Shown one piece after another: positions 44,890 through 53,807 of a DNA stretch of 64,000 bases. This DNA comes from Desulfobacter hydrogenophilus (lineage in GTDB: Bacteria; Desulfobacterota; Desulfobacteria; Desulfobacterales; Desulfobacteraceae). Position numbers and translations under genes: made by a program. The notes beneath the pieces were generated by a model. The model did no database searches. It was not told the DNA's origin and was given only the letters and a program-made list of their open reading frames with translations. The stretch spans positions 1,862,501 through 1,926,500 of the forward strand of contig NZ_CP036313.1 of the NCBI RefSeq assembly GCF_004319545.1, read 5' to 3'. How positions within the stretch are numbered: position 1 is the stretch's first letter; each line of letters begins with the position of its first letter.

Positions 44890-44979
44890 CTTGACTGTCG
44901 GGTTGCTCGGATAGTATAGGCCGATATCCTTAAAGCTTTTTATAGTTAAATTATAATCACTTTTAAATTGTGAGGTACC

Positions 44980-45969
44980 ATGAAAAAATGGTCTGTGTTA
45001 ATAGCTTTTTTACTGTGCCTGTCCTGGGTATTCCATGCTTCAGCCAAAACCACCCTTAGATACGCCAATTTTTTCCCGCCCACACACATCCAGAGCCAAC
45101 TTGCTGAAAGCTGGTGCAAGGAAGTTGAAAAAAGAACCAATGGGGACGTGGTTATTCAGTACTTTCCGGCCTCCACCCTGACCAAAGCCCCCCAGACTTA
45201 TGATGGGGTAGTCCAGGGTATTACCGATATCGGTATGACCGCTTTGGGATACTCCCGGGGCAGGTTTCCGGTGGCAGAAGCCATTGATCTGCCCATGGGA
45301 TACACCTCCGGGGTTCAGGCAACGGCTGTGGCCAATGCCATGTACGAAAAGTTTAAACCCGAAGAATTTAACGAGAGCCACATCCTGTTCTTTCATGCCC
45401 ATGGTCCGGGGCTGATCCACACCCGGGATAAGGGAATAAACACCCTTGAAGACTTAAAGGGTCTTAAAATCAGGAGCACAGGGACCAGCGGCCTGGTTAT
45501 GGATGCTTTAGGTGCATCCCCCGTGGGCAAAAGCATGCGGGAGTGCTACCAGATGCTGCAAAAAGGCGTGGTGGACGGCTCCTGTCACCCCATTGAATCC
45601 AACAAAGGCTGGAAATTGGGTGAAGTGGTACATTATATGATTCAGAATTTTTCCACCGCTTATACCACCACATTCGGTGTATTTATGAACAAAAATCAGT
45701 GGGATAAGCTTACGCCGGAACAGCAAAGTGCCATTACACAAATCAGCCTGGAGTGGGCCGTGAAACACGGAGAGGCCTGGGATGAATCCGACAAGGCGGG
45801 CATGGCGTTTTTCAAGGAAAAAGGCGGGGTTGTAATCCCCCAGTCAGAAGAAGAATCTGAAAAGTGGCGTGGGGCTGCCCGGCCGGTCCTTGATAACTAC
45901 ATTAAAAAAGTCTCTGAAAAGGGTGTAGATGGAAAGGCTGTTGTGGATTTTATTAAATCCAACATGTAG
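44980..45969 (+). CDS. dctP: TRAP transporter solute-binding protein (DctP family)
   Basis: A 329-aa periplasmic binding protein that delivers substrate to the DctQM membrane parts. The signal peptide is MKKWSVLIAFLLCLSWVFHA with cleavage near ASA. The mature protein starts KTTLRYANFFPPTHIQSQLA, and LKGLKIRSTGTSGLVMDALG carries the conserved arginine that usually binds a substrate carboxylate. TRAP systems typically import organic acids using the sodium gradient. Which one cannot be read from the sequence. It leads a P-Q-M operon with 5 bp to dctQ. A TGAGGTACC site precedes the ATG. Confidence 0.95.
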   Translation: MKKWSVLIAFLLCLSWVFHASAKTTLRYANFFPPTHIQSQLAESWCKEVEKRTNGDVVIQYFPASTLTKAPQTYDGVVQGITDIGMTALGYSRGRFPVAEAIDLPMGYTSGVQATAVANAMYEKFKPEEFNESHILFFHAHGPGLIHTRDKGINTLEDLKGLKIRSTGTSGLVMDALGASPVGKSMRECYQMLQKGVVDGSCHPIESNKGWKLGEVVHYMIQNFSTAYTTTFGVFMNKNQWDKLTPEQQSAITQISLEWAVKHGEAWDESDKAGMAFFKEKGGVVIPQSEEESEKWRGAARPVLDNYIKKVSEKGVDGKAVVDFIKSNM

Positions 45970-45974
45970 TATCT

Positions 45975-46469
45975 ATGAAATTGCTGGATCGTATTTTAAA
46001 TCTTGTTTCCGACTTGCTTCGGTCTGCCGGTGCCCTTGCTCTGACACTGATGATGCTCATTACCGTGGCGGATGTGGCAGGGCGTTTTTTTAAACACCCT
46101 ATTTTTGGGTCTGTGGAACTTGTGGGCTTTTTCGCTGTTGCCGTGGCCGCTGCGGCCCTGCCTCACACCTATAAAGTGGGCGGGCACGTGGGGGTGGAGA
46201 TCATCACCCGTCTTTTGCCCCGCAAGATCCGTCTGCTGCTGGACCTGTTTACCCGGACCCTGACGCTGATTCTTTTTTCAGTGGTGGCCTGGCAGATGTT
46301 TGTTTATGCCAAAGACATGCAGCAGGCCGGTGAAGTCTCCATGAACCTGGAATTTCCACTGCACTATATTGTCCTTGTCCTGGCCGTGAGCCTTGCTTTT
46401 TTTTCAGGCACTATTCTCCAGCAGATTGTTGACACCGTCAACCAATTAAGAAAAGGCACAACCGGATGA
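45975..46469 (+). CDS. dctQ: TRAP transporter small permease (DctQ family)
   Basis: A 164-aa membrane protein with four hydrophobic helices. The first is around GALALTLMMLITVADVAGRF, a typical DctQ signature with the VxDVxGR motif, and GSVELVGFFAVAVAAAALPH follows. It pairs with DctM and probably supports binding-protein docking. It starts 5 bp after dctP and overlaps dctM by four bases (ATGA), so stoichiometric expression is expected. Confidence 0.94.
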   Translation: MKLLDRILNLVSDLLRSAGALALTLMMLITVADVAGRFFKHPIFGSVELVGFFAVAVAAAALPHTYKVGGHVGVEIITRLLPRKIRLLLDLFTRTLTLILFSVVAWQMFVYAKDMQQAGEVSMNLEFPLHYIVLVLAVSLAFFSGTILQQIVDTVNQLRKGTTG

Positions 46470-47785
46470 GTCCCGTTCTTGCAGGAATTATCGGCATTGC
46501 CGTCATGATCATCATGTTCATGACCCAGATGCCTGTTGCGTTTGTTATGGCCCTGGTGGGGTTTATTGGCTTTTCAACCATGACAAGCCCGGATGCAGGG
46601 CTTGTCCTTTTATCCAGGAATATCTATGAAACCTTTGCCTCCTATGATCTGACCACGATCCCGCTGTTCATTCTCATGGGGCAGCTCGGATTCAATTCCG
46701 GCATATCCAAGCGCCTTTATTCCGCCGGTTATAAATTTTTGGGAAGCGTGCGCGGGGGCCTTGCCATGGCAACGGTCACCGCTTGTACGGCATTCGGGGC
46801 CGTATGCGGCTCAAGTCCGGCCACAGCCGCCACCATGGCAACGGTGGGATTACCCGAAATGAAGCGGTTCAATTATGACGATGCACTGGCCACGGGCTCT
46901 GTGGCCTCGGGCGGCGGCATCGGCATGATCATGCCTCCGTCCGTAGTGCTGATCATCTACGGTATTTTAACGGAGCAGTCAATTGGCCAGCTGTTTGTGG
47001 CCGGTATATTCCCGGCCCTTCTTGTTACTATGCTTTTTATCAGTGCTGTTTATATCACCTGTCTTCTGGATAAGAACGCCGGGCCTGCCGGGGAAAAATT
47101 CTCTTGGGCAGAGCGCTTTAAAGCGCTTTTTGGCCTTGGCGAGACCCTGATTATTTTTGCCCTGGTGGTGGGCGGTATTTTCTACGGACTGTTCACACCT
47201 ACGGAAGCTGCGTCCGTAGGCGCTTTCGGTGTTCTGGTCATTTCTGTGATTCAACGCCGGCTCACCTGGAAGGGGTTCGTGAAGTCCTTAATGGAAACCT
47301 TGACCACCTCCTGCATGGTTTTAATGCTGATCACAGGGGCCGTTATTTTCGGTAAATTCCTGGCCGTTACCCGGATTCCATTTGAGATTGCATCCTGGGT
47401 GAGCGGGCTTAATATGGCTCCAGCCATGGTTATTGCCGTGATCATTTTCATCTATTTTCTGGGCGGTTGTTTTATGGATGCCTTGGCCTTTGTTACCCTC
47501 ACGGTTCCCATATTTTTCCCGGTGGTCATGGAACTGGGGTATGACCCCATCTGGTTTGGTATTATCATTGTCATGGTCACGGAGATGGGGGTTATTACAC
47601 CGCCTGTGGGCATTAATGTCTACGTGGTTTATGGGGTGGCCAAAAACGTGCTGTCCCATAACGTGCCCCTGGAAAAAATATTCAAGGGCATTACCCCGTT
47701 TCTGATCGCCTTGATTATCGGGATTATCATTCTCATTGCTTTTCCCTGCATCATTTTGTTCCTTCCCCATTTGATGTACTCCTGA
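46466..47785 (+). CDS. dctM: TRAP transporter large permease (DctM family)
   Basis: A 439-aa polytopic inner-membrane protein, the transport subunit of the TRAP system. Family blocks include PVAFVMALVGFIGFSTM, the conserved CTAFGAVCGSSPATAATMAT segment, and SGGGIGMIMPPSVVLIIYGI. Near the C terminus GVITPPVGINVYVVYGVA is the second signature. About 12 membrane helices are visible. It overlaps dctQ by ATGA. The fmdE-like gene follows after 51 bp on the same strand, so the transporter and metal-cofactor genes may share a transcript. Confidence 0.95.
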   Translation: MSPVLAGIIGIAVMIIMFMTQMPVAFVMALVGFIGFSTMTSPDAGLVLLSRNIYETFASYDLTTIPLFILMGQLGFNSGISKRLYSAGYKFLGSVRGGLAMATVTACTAFGAVCGSSPATAATMATVGLPEMKRFNYDDALATGSVASGGGIGMIMPPSVVLIIYGILTEQSIGQLFVAGIFPALLVTMLFISAVYITCLLDKNAGPAGEKFSWAERFKALFGLGETLIIFALVVGGIFYGLFTPTEAASVGAFGVLVISVIQRRLTWKGFVKSLMETLTTSCMVLMLITGAVIFGKFLAVTRIPFEIASWVSGLNMAPAMVIAVIIFIYFLGGCFMDALAFVTLTVPIFFPVVMELGYDPIWFGIIIVMVTEMGVITPPVGINVYVVYGVAKNVLSHNVPLEKIFKGITPFLIALIIGIIILIAFPCIILFLPHLMYS

Positions 47786-47836
47786 AAAGCTGTTAAAAAG
47801 AAGATACATTCAAAGAGAAAAAATATCGGGGGGCTA

Positions 47837-48448
47837 TTGAAAGATTTTAATACACTGCTGGAAGGATCGGCGCAGGTCCATGGTCATCTATGTTCGGGTC
47901 AGGTGATCGGGGTGCGTATGGCCATGCTCGGGTGCCGGCTCATTGGCCTGGATGAACCGTCAACACTGCCCCAGATCAAAAAAATCATTGTATATGTGGA
48001 GATGGACCGGTGTGCCACGGACGCCATCTCCTATGTCACAGGCGTAAAGCTTGGTAGAAGGTCCTTAAAATTCATTGATAACGGCATTATGGCAGCCACC
48101 TTTGTGAACCTTGAAACAGGGAAGGCGTTCAGAATCGTTTCCACGGAAACAGCCCGGGATCTTGCCCCGAAACTGATGCCTCACATTGAAGATCCAAGGC
48201 TTGCCCAACTTGAAGCCTACAAAATCATGGATGATTCAGAATTGTTTACGGTTACCCAGGTAAAAGTCAATGTCCCGGCGTCGGACATGCCCGGTCCCAC
48301 ACGGTTCAAGGCTGTATGTGCCCGGTGCGGCATTGTGGTCAGGGATAAAAAAGAAGTTTTTAAAAACAACCAGATTCTGTGCCGGCCCTGTGCCCTGGGA
48401 ACCTATTATGAGCCTGTGGACCCCCATGAAAATGAGCCAAAAGAATAA
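47837..48448 (+). CDS. FmdE-family protein with C-terminal zinc ribbon
   Basis: A 203-aa cytosolic protein of the FmdE (formylmethanofuran dehydrogenase subunit E) family, common in anaerobes and often linked with molybdenum or tungsten enzymes. The core has VHGHLCSGQVIGVRMAMLGC with its conserved H and C, and VEMDRCATDAISYVTGVKLG. The C terminus has two CxxC pairs (VCARCGIVV and LCRPCALGTYYE) forming a zinc ribbon. Translation appears to start at TTG 47837 after a GGGGGG stretch; no ATG is available. Its place before mobB supports a link to molybdopterin enzymes, though the exact role is unknown. Confidence 0.9.
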   Translation: MKDFNTLLEGSAQVHGHLCSGQVIGVRMAMLGCRLIGLDEPSTLPQIKKIIVYVEMDRCATDAISYVTGVKLGRRSLKFIDNGIMAATFVNLETGKAFRIVSTETARDLAPKLMPHIEDPRLAQLEAYKIMDDSELFTVTQVKVNVPASDMPGPTRFKAVCARCGIVVRDKKEVFKNNQILCRPCALGTYYEPVDPHENEPKE

Positions 48449-48471
48449 GATGCCGTTTAAGGGAGACCCCC

Positions 48472-48963
48472 ATGCAGACCATTGTCCAAATCATCGGCCA
48501 GCCCGGTTCCGGTAAAACCACCCTGGTGGCGGAGCTGGTGCGCCATTTCACTGAAAAAGGCCTGTGTGTCGGCACATTGAAACACTCCAGCCACGCTTAT
48601 GAATTGGACAAACCGGGCAAGGATTCCCATTTACACAGGCAAGCAGGAGCCTGCCCCGCCGCCATGGTCAACGCTAAAATGGCCGCCTTATATTTCCCGG
48701 CCTCTGATCTCACCCGGCCCGAAAAACTGATCCAAACCTATTACTGCCATGCAGACCTTGTTTTCATTGAAGGATGGATTTCAGGACCCTATCCCAAAAT
48801 CGAAATCTGGCGGCAACGTGTGGGTAAAGCGCCGTTGTTTACGCATGTGGAAAAGGTCTGTGCCCTGGTGTGCGACAGGGTGCCGGCGGACACAGGAAAA
48901 CCATGTCCCCCAATTTTTGCCCTGGATGATATTCCGGACATTGCCGGTTTTATTCATTCATAG
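48472..48963 (+). CDS. mobB: Molybdopterin-guanine dinucleotide biosynthesis adapter MobB
   Basis: A 163-aa P-loop protein. Walker A is IIGQPGSGKTTLVAEL at the N terminus; VGTLKHSSHAYELDKPGKDS has the conserved HxxHxxxxDxxGKDS block of MobB, and ADLVFIEGWISGPYPKIEIW is the switch-like strand. MobB assists MobA in attaching nucleotide to molybdopterin. It sits 23 bp after the FmdE-like gene with a GGGAG site upstream. A molybdate or tungstate enzyme served by this pair is not in the window. Confidence 0.93.
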   Translation: MQTIVQIIGQPGSGKTTLVAELVRHFTEKGLCVGTLKHSSHAYELDKPGKDSHLHRQAGACPAAMVNAKMAALYFPASDLTRPEKLIQTYYCHADLVFIEGWISGPYPKIEIWRQRVGKAPLFTHVEKVCALVCDRVPADTGKPCPPIFALDDIPDIAGFIHS

Positions 48964-49201
48964 AGCCATTGCCTTATGTATATCATTGAAACGCTTTCAT
49001 AGATCCAAAGGACTTTTGATTTCTTTCAATGTTTTAGATTTTATAAAAATAAAAGCTTCATCCTTAAACTATAAGGGTATTCAAGACAGTCTATCACCCG
49101 ATGAACGTCATCCCTGGAAAGTACCACAAGTATAGTTTCCATCTATGGTAAAAGAATGCCTTTACTCTCGAACCAGAGGAATTATCATAGGAGGGTAATG
49201 C

Positions 49202-49507
49202 TCAGACATTGGTGATTGTGTTTGTTCTTCCAGCCCGGCATAGTATAATATCAGGGGCCTTCTGGGTCTGATCCTGCTGAAATGAATCCTGATTTTTGGA
49301 TTTCAGTTTATCAACAAATAACGGCAAGCTTTTAATATCGGCATAGCCATGGTCATATTTTTTACAAAAATCAAGATAGTGCCTGAGCCATTTCCGGTAG
49401 GCCGGGTATTCTTTGGGCTGGGTTTCGCTGTTAATCAACAGCCGGTTATCTTTTTCAATTAATGCCGCCGTGAATCGCGGTGCTGACTTCGTCCAGTCAC
49501 TGCACAC
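49202..49507 (-). pseudogene. Tyrosine recombinase (integron-integrase-like) N-terminal fragment
   Basis: The minus strand reads EYPAYRKWLRHYLDFCKKYD, then SLPLFVDKLKSKNQDSFQQD, the SAM-like N-terminal DNA-binding domain of tyrosine recombinases similar to those of integron integrases in Desulfobacterota. The catalytic domain with the R-H-R-Y residues is absent. The first ~12 codons coincide with the left arm of the large inverted repeat at 49473, so the true N terminus is also replaced. It is a stub. Confidence 0.62.
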
Positions 49508-49565
49508 CGATCAATCAAACTATCGTTTGCTTGATCGGCGCACAGCGCCGGTCAGCACCGCGATT
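49473..49565. repeat. 93-bp nested palindrome beside integrase stub
   Basis: AATCGCGGTGCTGAC (49473-49487) and GTCAGCACCGCGATT (49551-49565) are perfect 15-bp inverted repeats. Between them CCGATCAATCAAAC (49507-49520) and GTTTGCTTGATCGG (49525-49538) pair with one mismatch around a four-base loop. It could fold into a long cruciform. It borders the recombinase stub and lies 90 bp before the CsgG-like gene. Confidence 0.87.
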
Positions 49566-49655
49566 ATTTTTAATAAAGCTATCGTTGTTTGACATGACTT
49601 ATTTAGCAAGCGACCTAAATTTAGTATGATATGAATTTATAGATAGGAGGATATT

Positions 49656-50354
49656 ATGTATAGATTGAAGAGTAATCCATTATATGACAATTGGTTTAGC
49701 TTAGTATTATTACTGATAGTGGTATTTTGGATTTCAGGATGTGCAACAGAGTCTCACAGGATGGTAGCCTCAGATAAAGTTGAATCTTATGGCTTAGTTT
49801 ACAATGGACCTAAAACGACAATGGTGGTTGGTAACTTTCAAAATCGTTCCGGTTACATGCAAGGCCTGTTCTCATCTAATACTGACAGGCTAGGCAATCA
49901 GGCCAAAACCATATTAAAAACTCATTTACAACAAACCAACCGATTTAACATTGTAGATCGCCAAAATTTGCAGCAAAATGAGCAGGAAGCAAAATTTCTG
50001 GGAGCCGAACAAAACATTTATGGCGCCCGTTACACGGTAACTGGCGATGTTACTGAATTTGGCCGGAAAGTAAGCGGAGATCGCCAACTATTCGGGATAC
50101 TTGGCTCAGGCAAGAACCAGGTAGCTTACGCAAAAGTTTCACTCAATATTGTTGATGTCCTGACATCTCAAATTGTTTACTCCACCCAGGGTGCTGGCGA
50201 GTATGCCTTAAGTAATCGGGAAGTTATTGGTTTTGGTGGTACAGCAAGCTATGACGCAACCCTTAACGGAAAAGTATTAAATTTTGCCATTAAGGAATCA
50301 GTAAATAACATAGTACGCGATATCCAGAACGGCGTATGGACAATCCAACAGTGA
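49656..50354 (+). CDS. CsgG/HfaB-like outer membrane lipoprotein
   Basis: A 232-aa lipoprotein: the signal peptide ends in the lipobox WISGCATES, so the mature protein is acylated on that cysteine. The body resembles CsgG and HfaB: TMVVGNFQNRSGYMQGLFSS, LQQTNRFNIVDRQNLQQNEQ and QVAYAKVSLNIVDVLTSQIV. CsgG proper is a secretion pore for curli, but this shorter form, beside DUF4810 and DUF799, belongs to a widespread three-lipoprotein cluster of unknown function also found in Neisseria. AGGAGG precedes the ATG. It is the first gene of the operon. Confidence 0.87.
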   Translation: MYRLKSNPLYDNWFSLVLLLIVVFWISGCATESHRMVASDKVESYGLVYNGPKTTMVVGNFQNRSGYMQGLFSSNTDRLGNQAKTILKTHLQQTNRFNIVDRQNLQQNEQEAKFLGAEQNIYGARYTVTGDVTEFGRKVSGDRQLFGILGSGKNQVAYAKVSLNIVDVLTSQIVYSTQGAGEYALSNREVIGFGGTASYDATLNGKVLNFAIKESVNNIVRDIQNGVWTIQQ

Positions 50355-50372
50355 GGTGAAGGAACAAATGAT

Positions 50373-50744
50373 ATGAATATGAACAAGTGGTGTGCGCTTC
50401 CGTTATTAATCATATTTTTGATGGCTGGGTGTGCAACCAATAAAGAGATATATTATTGGGGTGAATATGAACAATTGATTCATGATGCTTATATCAAACC
50501 AGGGTCCGCAGATCCAGCAACACAAATCGAAAAATTAAACGCAGATATTCAGAAAAGTGAGGCTATGGGTAAAAGAGTTGCACCTGGCATCTATGCTCAT
50601 TTGGGCTTCTTATACGCCGTAGAGGGCAAAGATTCACAGTCAAAGGCAGCATTCAAGCAAGAACAGACTTTATATCCCGAATCAAATGCCTTTATTGAAG
50701 GAATGTTGAATCGCGCCAGGCAAAATGAGGAGAATCAGTTATGA
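50373..50744 (+). CDS. DUF4810 family lipoprotein
   Basis: A 123-aa lipoprotein with lipobox FLMAGCATNKE. The mature part begins YYWGEYEQLIHDAYIKPGSA, a recognisable DUF4810 start, and continues as helices with a TPR-like stretch PGIYAHLGFLYAVEGKDSQS. It is the middle gene of the CsgG-DUF4810-DUF799 operon, 18 bp after the first and overlapping the third by four bases (ATGA). The partner proteins suggest assembly at the outer membrane, with function unknown. Confidence 0.87.
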   Translation: MNMNKWCALPLLIIFLMAGCATNKEIYYWGEYEQLIHDAYIKPGSADPATQIEKLNADIQKSEAMGKRVAPGIYAHLGFLYAVEGKDSQSKAAFKQEQTLYPESNAFIEGMLNRARQNEENQL

Positions 50745-51394
50745 GTACCTCAATCAGGCTGCACCATTTATTTTTTCTTTTTATCATTCTCATTACTTCA
50801 GGGTGTACAACAACACCCTATGACTACACTGCATTTGAAAAAAGTAAGCCAAGGTCTATCGTAGTTATTCCGCCAAACAACAACTCTATTGAAGTCAATG
50901 CACCATACATTTACTTATCCACTCTCACACGCCCCCTGGCAGAGAAAGGTTATTATGTTTTTCCGGTTTTTGTGATTGACCACTTCCTCAAAGAGAATGG
51001 CTTGCCTACACCTGCTGAGATGAATGGCATCCCACTGGATAAAATTGGCGAGCATATCGGGGCTGACGCGGTGTTGTATATATCCATAGAAGACTGGGGG
51101 CAGAAATACCAAATCCTACAATCTGTAACAAAAGTTCATGCGACTCTCAGGTTGGTTGATGTAAAAACCGGTGACTTTTTATGGGAGTCAATTGCCATAG
51201 CTCAACAGTCTTCTGGTGATGGCGGCGGCGGACTTGTTGGCGCACTTGTTGGTGCGGTTGTTACTCAAGTACTATCCTCTACCATCGTAGACCCTACACC
51301 TGATCTGGCTAGGCAGGCTAACAATATGGCAATATACAGTCAATTGCGAGGTATGCTTGATGGTCCGTATAAACGATCAACTGAAAAAGAATAA
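50741..51394 (+). CDS. DUF799 (GNA1162-like) lipoprotein
   Basis: A 217-aa lipoprotein of the DUF799 family whose Neisseria member is the surface antigen candidate GNA1162. The lipobox is LITSGCTTTP. The core has PRSIVVIPPNNNSIEVNAPY, DKIGEHIGADAVLYISIEDW and a conserved glycine-rich stretch SSGDGGGGLVGALVGAVVTQ that may dip into a membrane. The start overlaps the DUF4810 stop. All three lipoproteins are expected to be made together and to form one envelope complex. Confidence 0.9.
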   Translation: MSTSIRLHHLFFLFIILITSGCTTTPYDYTAFEKSKPRSIVVIPPNNNSIEVNAPYIYLSTLTRPLAEKGYYVFPVFVIDHFLKENGLPTPAEMNGIPLDKIGEHIGADAVLYISIEDWGQKYQILQSVTKVHATLRLVDVKTGDFLWESIAIAQQSSGDGGGGLVGALVGAVVTQVLSSTIVDPTPDLARQANNMAIYSQLRGMLDGPYKRSTEKE

Positions 51395-51699
51395 GCCACC
51401 TATAAATTTGTTTACAACATAACGGATAGGTCTGTTATGACGGAAGACGCCAAAACACGAACCCCGAAATGGCTTGTACCACAAAGAAATCGGCAAAAAA
51501 GCAGAGTACAAAACCACAGGAAACGCAGTACAGTCAGTCCCATGGTTTAAAATAAACAAATTTTGCATCAATTTCTAATGAAGGGGGGGGGGCTGCATTA
51601 TTAAAAATCCGGCACATCTTCACACGAAGAGAACAAGTTGTGTGATCTGATCAACGTCTGAGACGGTGTCATCTAAATTTTTGCTTTGGCAGCCGGCCG
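51395..51699. other. Gap after lipoprotein operon
   Basis: No recognised gene. A run of G (GAAGGGGGGGGGGCTG) lies near 51582. A frame reading GLYHKEIGKKAEYKTTGNAV up to a stop near 51580 has no match I can name. Confidence 0.4.
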
Positions 51700-52532
51700 T
51701 CATCCTCGGGCTGCCGAAACAAAGTGATTGATTTCCTTTTTTATCAACATTTTTTCGGTATTAATAATATCATTGTGACCGCATTGTTCGATTTCAAACA
51801 GTTCGGCATCTGATCTAAAGTTCTTAACCTGTTTTCTGGCAAATTTGATCGGAATAATATCATCCTCAATTCCGTGAAAAAGAATTGCAGGGGTGGTGGT
51901 TTCAGATGCCCAGACCGATGCCTCAAACCGGTGTCTCAACAGATATTGAACCGGAAGCCACGGATAGTGGTGCCTGGCGACATCAACGATGGCTGTGTAG
52001 GTTGAAATCAGGATAAGCCCGGATACCGGCGTCTGTGAGGCAACCCATGTGGCCACACCGGTGCCCAGTGACTCCCCCAAAAGAAAGACAGGAAGATGTT
52101 TATCGTTCCTGGTTTTGATCTCCTGGTTTTGATCTCCTGGTTTTTGATTTCTTTGACCAGCATCAATGCCTGTTCAAGGATTGTCTTTTCACCCGGTTTC
52201 CGGTTGTCTCCCCCGTATCCTGGATATTCGCATAACACTACATGGGATTTCAAATCGCTCAACAGATCAAAAAAATAAGTTCGGTCACAGGCGTTCCCGG
52301 CATTGCCATGGAAAACGATGATCCAGCTTTCAGCAGATTCTGTCCGTTTTAAATAATACCGAATCCCATTTGAGCTAATGGCCTCTGCTCCGTATCGTTC
52401 CATTTGACGGCAATTTCCAAAGATCTGACCCATGGGGAAAAACAGCATTTTCTCCTGGAAAAAATAAAGTACCGCCCCAAGCATTCCATAACAGGCTATC
52501 GCCATGGCAATTATCTGAATGACCAGTTTCAT
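51700..52532 (-). pseudogene. Alpha/beta hydrolase (BEM46-like), broken by a 14-bp tandem repeat
   Basis: Frame 1 from ATG 52532 (GGAG six bases upstream) has an N-terminal membrane helix, then WIIVFHGNAGNACDRTYFFD (HG oxyanion block) and VVLCEYPGYGGDNRKPGEKT. It shifts after NQEIKTRR. Frame 2 carries LLGESLGTGVATWVASQTPV with the nucleophile serine, then ILFHGIEDDIIPIKFARK (acid) and IEQCGHNDIINTEKML (histidine). Removing one 14-bp repeat unit (52107-52134) joins them exactly as NQEIKTRNDKHLPVFLLGES, giving 272 aa, so the lesion is a simple tandem duplication. The family includes membrane-anchored esterases; the substrate is unknown. Confidence 0.88.
52107..52148. repeat. 14-bp tandem repeat within hydrolase gene
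   Basis: Two perfect units of TCCTGGTTTTGATC (52107-52120, 52121-52134) are followed by a third imperfect unit (52135-52148). The unit length is not divisible by three, so gain or loss of one changes the reading frame. Confidence 0.9.
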
Positions 52533-52703
52533 GATCGCTCCATGTTCAAACATTGATTTGTCTCAACCACCCAATCCTAACTGGGATGCGCAGTTGTAAA
52601 ATCGCAATCCCCTTGCTATTATCTTCTGATAATACATGTAATATTCGAAATAGACCTTTTAATGTTTTGACATTCTAACAAATATGTAATTGGAAATCTA
52701 ATT

Positions 52704-53732
52704 ATGAAAGCCATGGTCCTGAAAAAACTTGGTCTTTTTGCTGAAAACCAGACTCCTTTGGATTTGGTTGATCTGCCTGTTCCTGTTCCAGGAAATGACG
52801 AAATTTTGGTTAAGGTATCTGTCTGTGGGGTCTGCCATACTGAACTGGATGAAATTGAAGGTAGAGCTGTACCATCAGTTCTGCCTGTTATTTTGGGACA
52901 CCAGGTGGTGGGACAGGTTAAAACGGCCGGTAAAAATGTTAAAGGTTTTCAACTTGGTGACCGGGTTGGGATTGCATGGATTTATTCAACCTGCCGGACA
53001 TGTGAATTCTGCCTGGCCGGCAATGAGAACCTGTGTGAGGATTTCAAGGCCACAGGGAAGGATGCCAATGGCGGGTATGCAGAATATATGGTCATTCCAG
53101 AGCATTTTGCCGTTCCTATTCCGGATGGGCTTAAGGATACAGAGGCTGCTCCACTTTTATGTGCAGGTGCAATCGGGTACCGCTCTTTGATATTAACAGG
53201 GCTCAAGAATGGGCAAAATATCGGGCTGACCGGGTTTGGTGCTTCGGGTCATCTGGTATTAAAGCTGGTCAGGTTTATATATCCTGATGCAAAGGTGTTT
53301 GTCTTTGCTCGAAATCCGGTAGAGAGAGAATTTGCAAAAGAGCTTGGGGCTGTCTGGGCCGGGGATACGGCAGAAGCGTCACCGGAACTGCTGGACTCTG
53401 TTATTGACACCACACCTGTCTGGAAACCGGTTGTTGAGGCAATGAAAAACCTTAAACCTGGCGGACGGCTGGTCATCAATGCCGTCAGGAAAGAAGAGAT
53501 GGATAAGGATTACCTTTTAAAACTGGATTATCCAGCTCATCTTTGGATGGAAAAAGAGATCAAGAGTGTTGCCAATATCTGCCGTAAGGATGTAGTAGAC
53601 TTTTTAACCCTGGCTGAACGGTTTGGAATCCGGCCGGAGGTTGAGGAATTTCCACTTGAAGAGGCTAACCAGGCCCTGGCAGCGCTGAAAAAAGGAACCA
53701 TCAGGGGAGCAAAGGTCCTGAAAATAGGCTGA
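52704..53732 (+). CDS. Zinc-dependent alcohol dehydrogenase (MDR family)
   Basis: A 342-aa medium-chain zinc alcohol dehydrogenase. The catalytic zinc ligands are in VSVCGVCHTELDEIEGRAVP and VILGHQVVGQVKTAGKN, and the structural zinc cysteines in STCRTCEFCLAGNENLCEDF. The nucleotide-binding motif is GLTGFGASGHLVLKL. The length and motif spacing are those of class AdhA/AdhP-like enzymes. There is no well-matched ribosome site just before the ATG. It appears monocistronic, flanked by a hydrolase on the opposite strand and a RAYT remnant. The alcohol or aldehyde substrate is not indicated. Confidence 0.93.
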   Translation: MKAMVLKKLGLFAENQTPLDLVDLPVPVPGNDEILVKVSVCGVCHTELDEIEGRAVPSVLPVILGHQVVGQVKTAGKNVKGFQLGDRVGIAWIYSTCRTCEFCLAGNENLCEDFKATGKDANGGYAEYMVIPEHFAVPIPDGLKDTEAAPLLCAGAIGYRSLILTGLKNGQNIGLTGFGASGHLVLKLVRFIYPDAKVFVFARNPVEREFAKELGAVWAGDTAEASPELLDSVIDTTPVWKPVVEAMKNLKPGGRLVINAVRKEEMDKDYLLKLDYPAHLWMEKEIKSVANICRKDVVDFLTLAERFGIRPEVEEFPLEEANQALAALKKGTIRGAKVLKIG

Positions 53733-53807
53733 TCAAGAAAGCTGAAATAAAACCATAGGCCAATGCGTCTAACTTTGTCATAAAGGTCTTCAATTATCTG
53801 GGAAATT

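Noticed and set aside
49473..49565. attC site at the nested palindrome
   Set aside because: No GTTRRRY core and stems are too perfect for attC.
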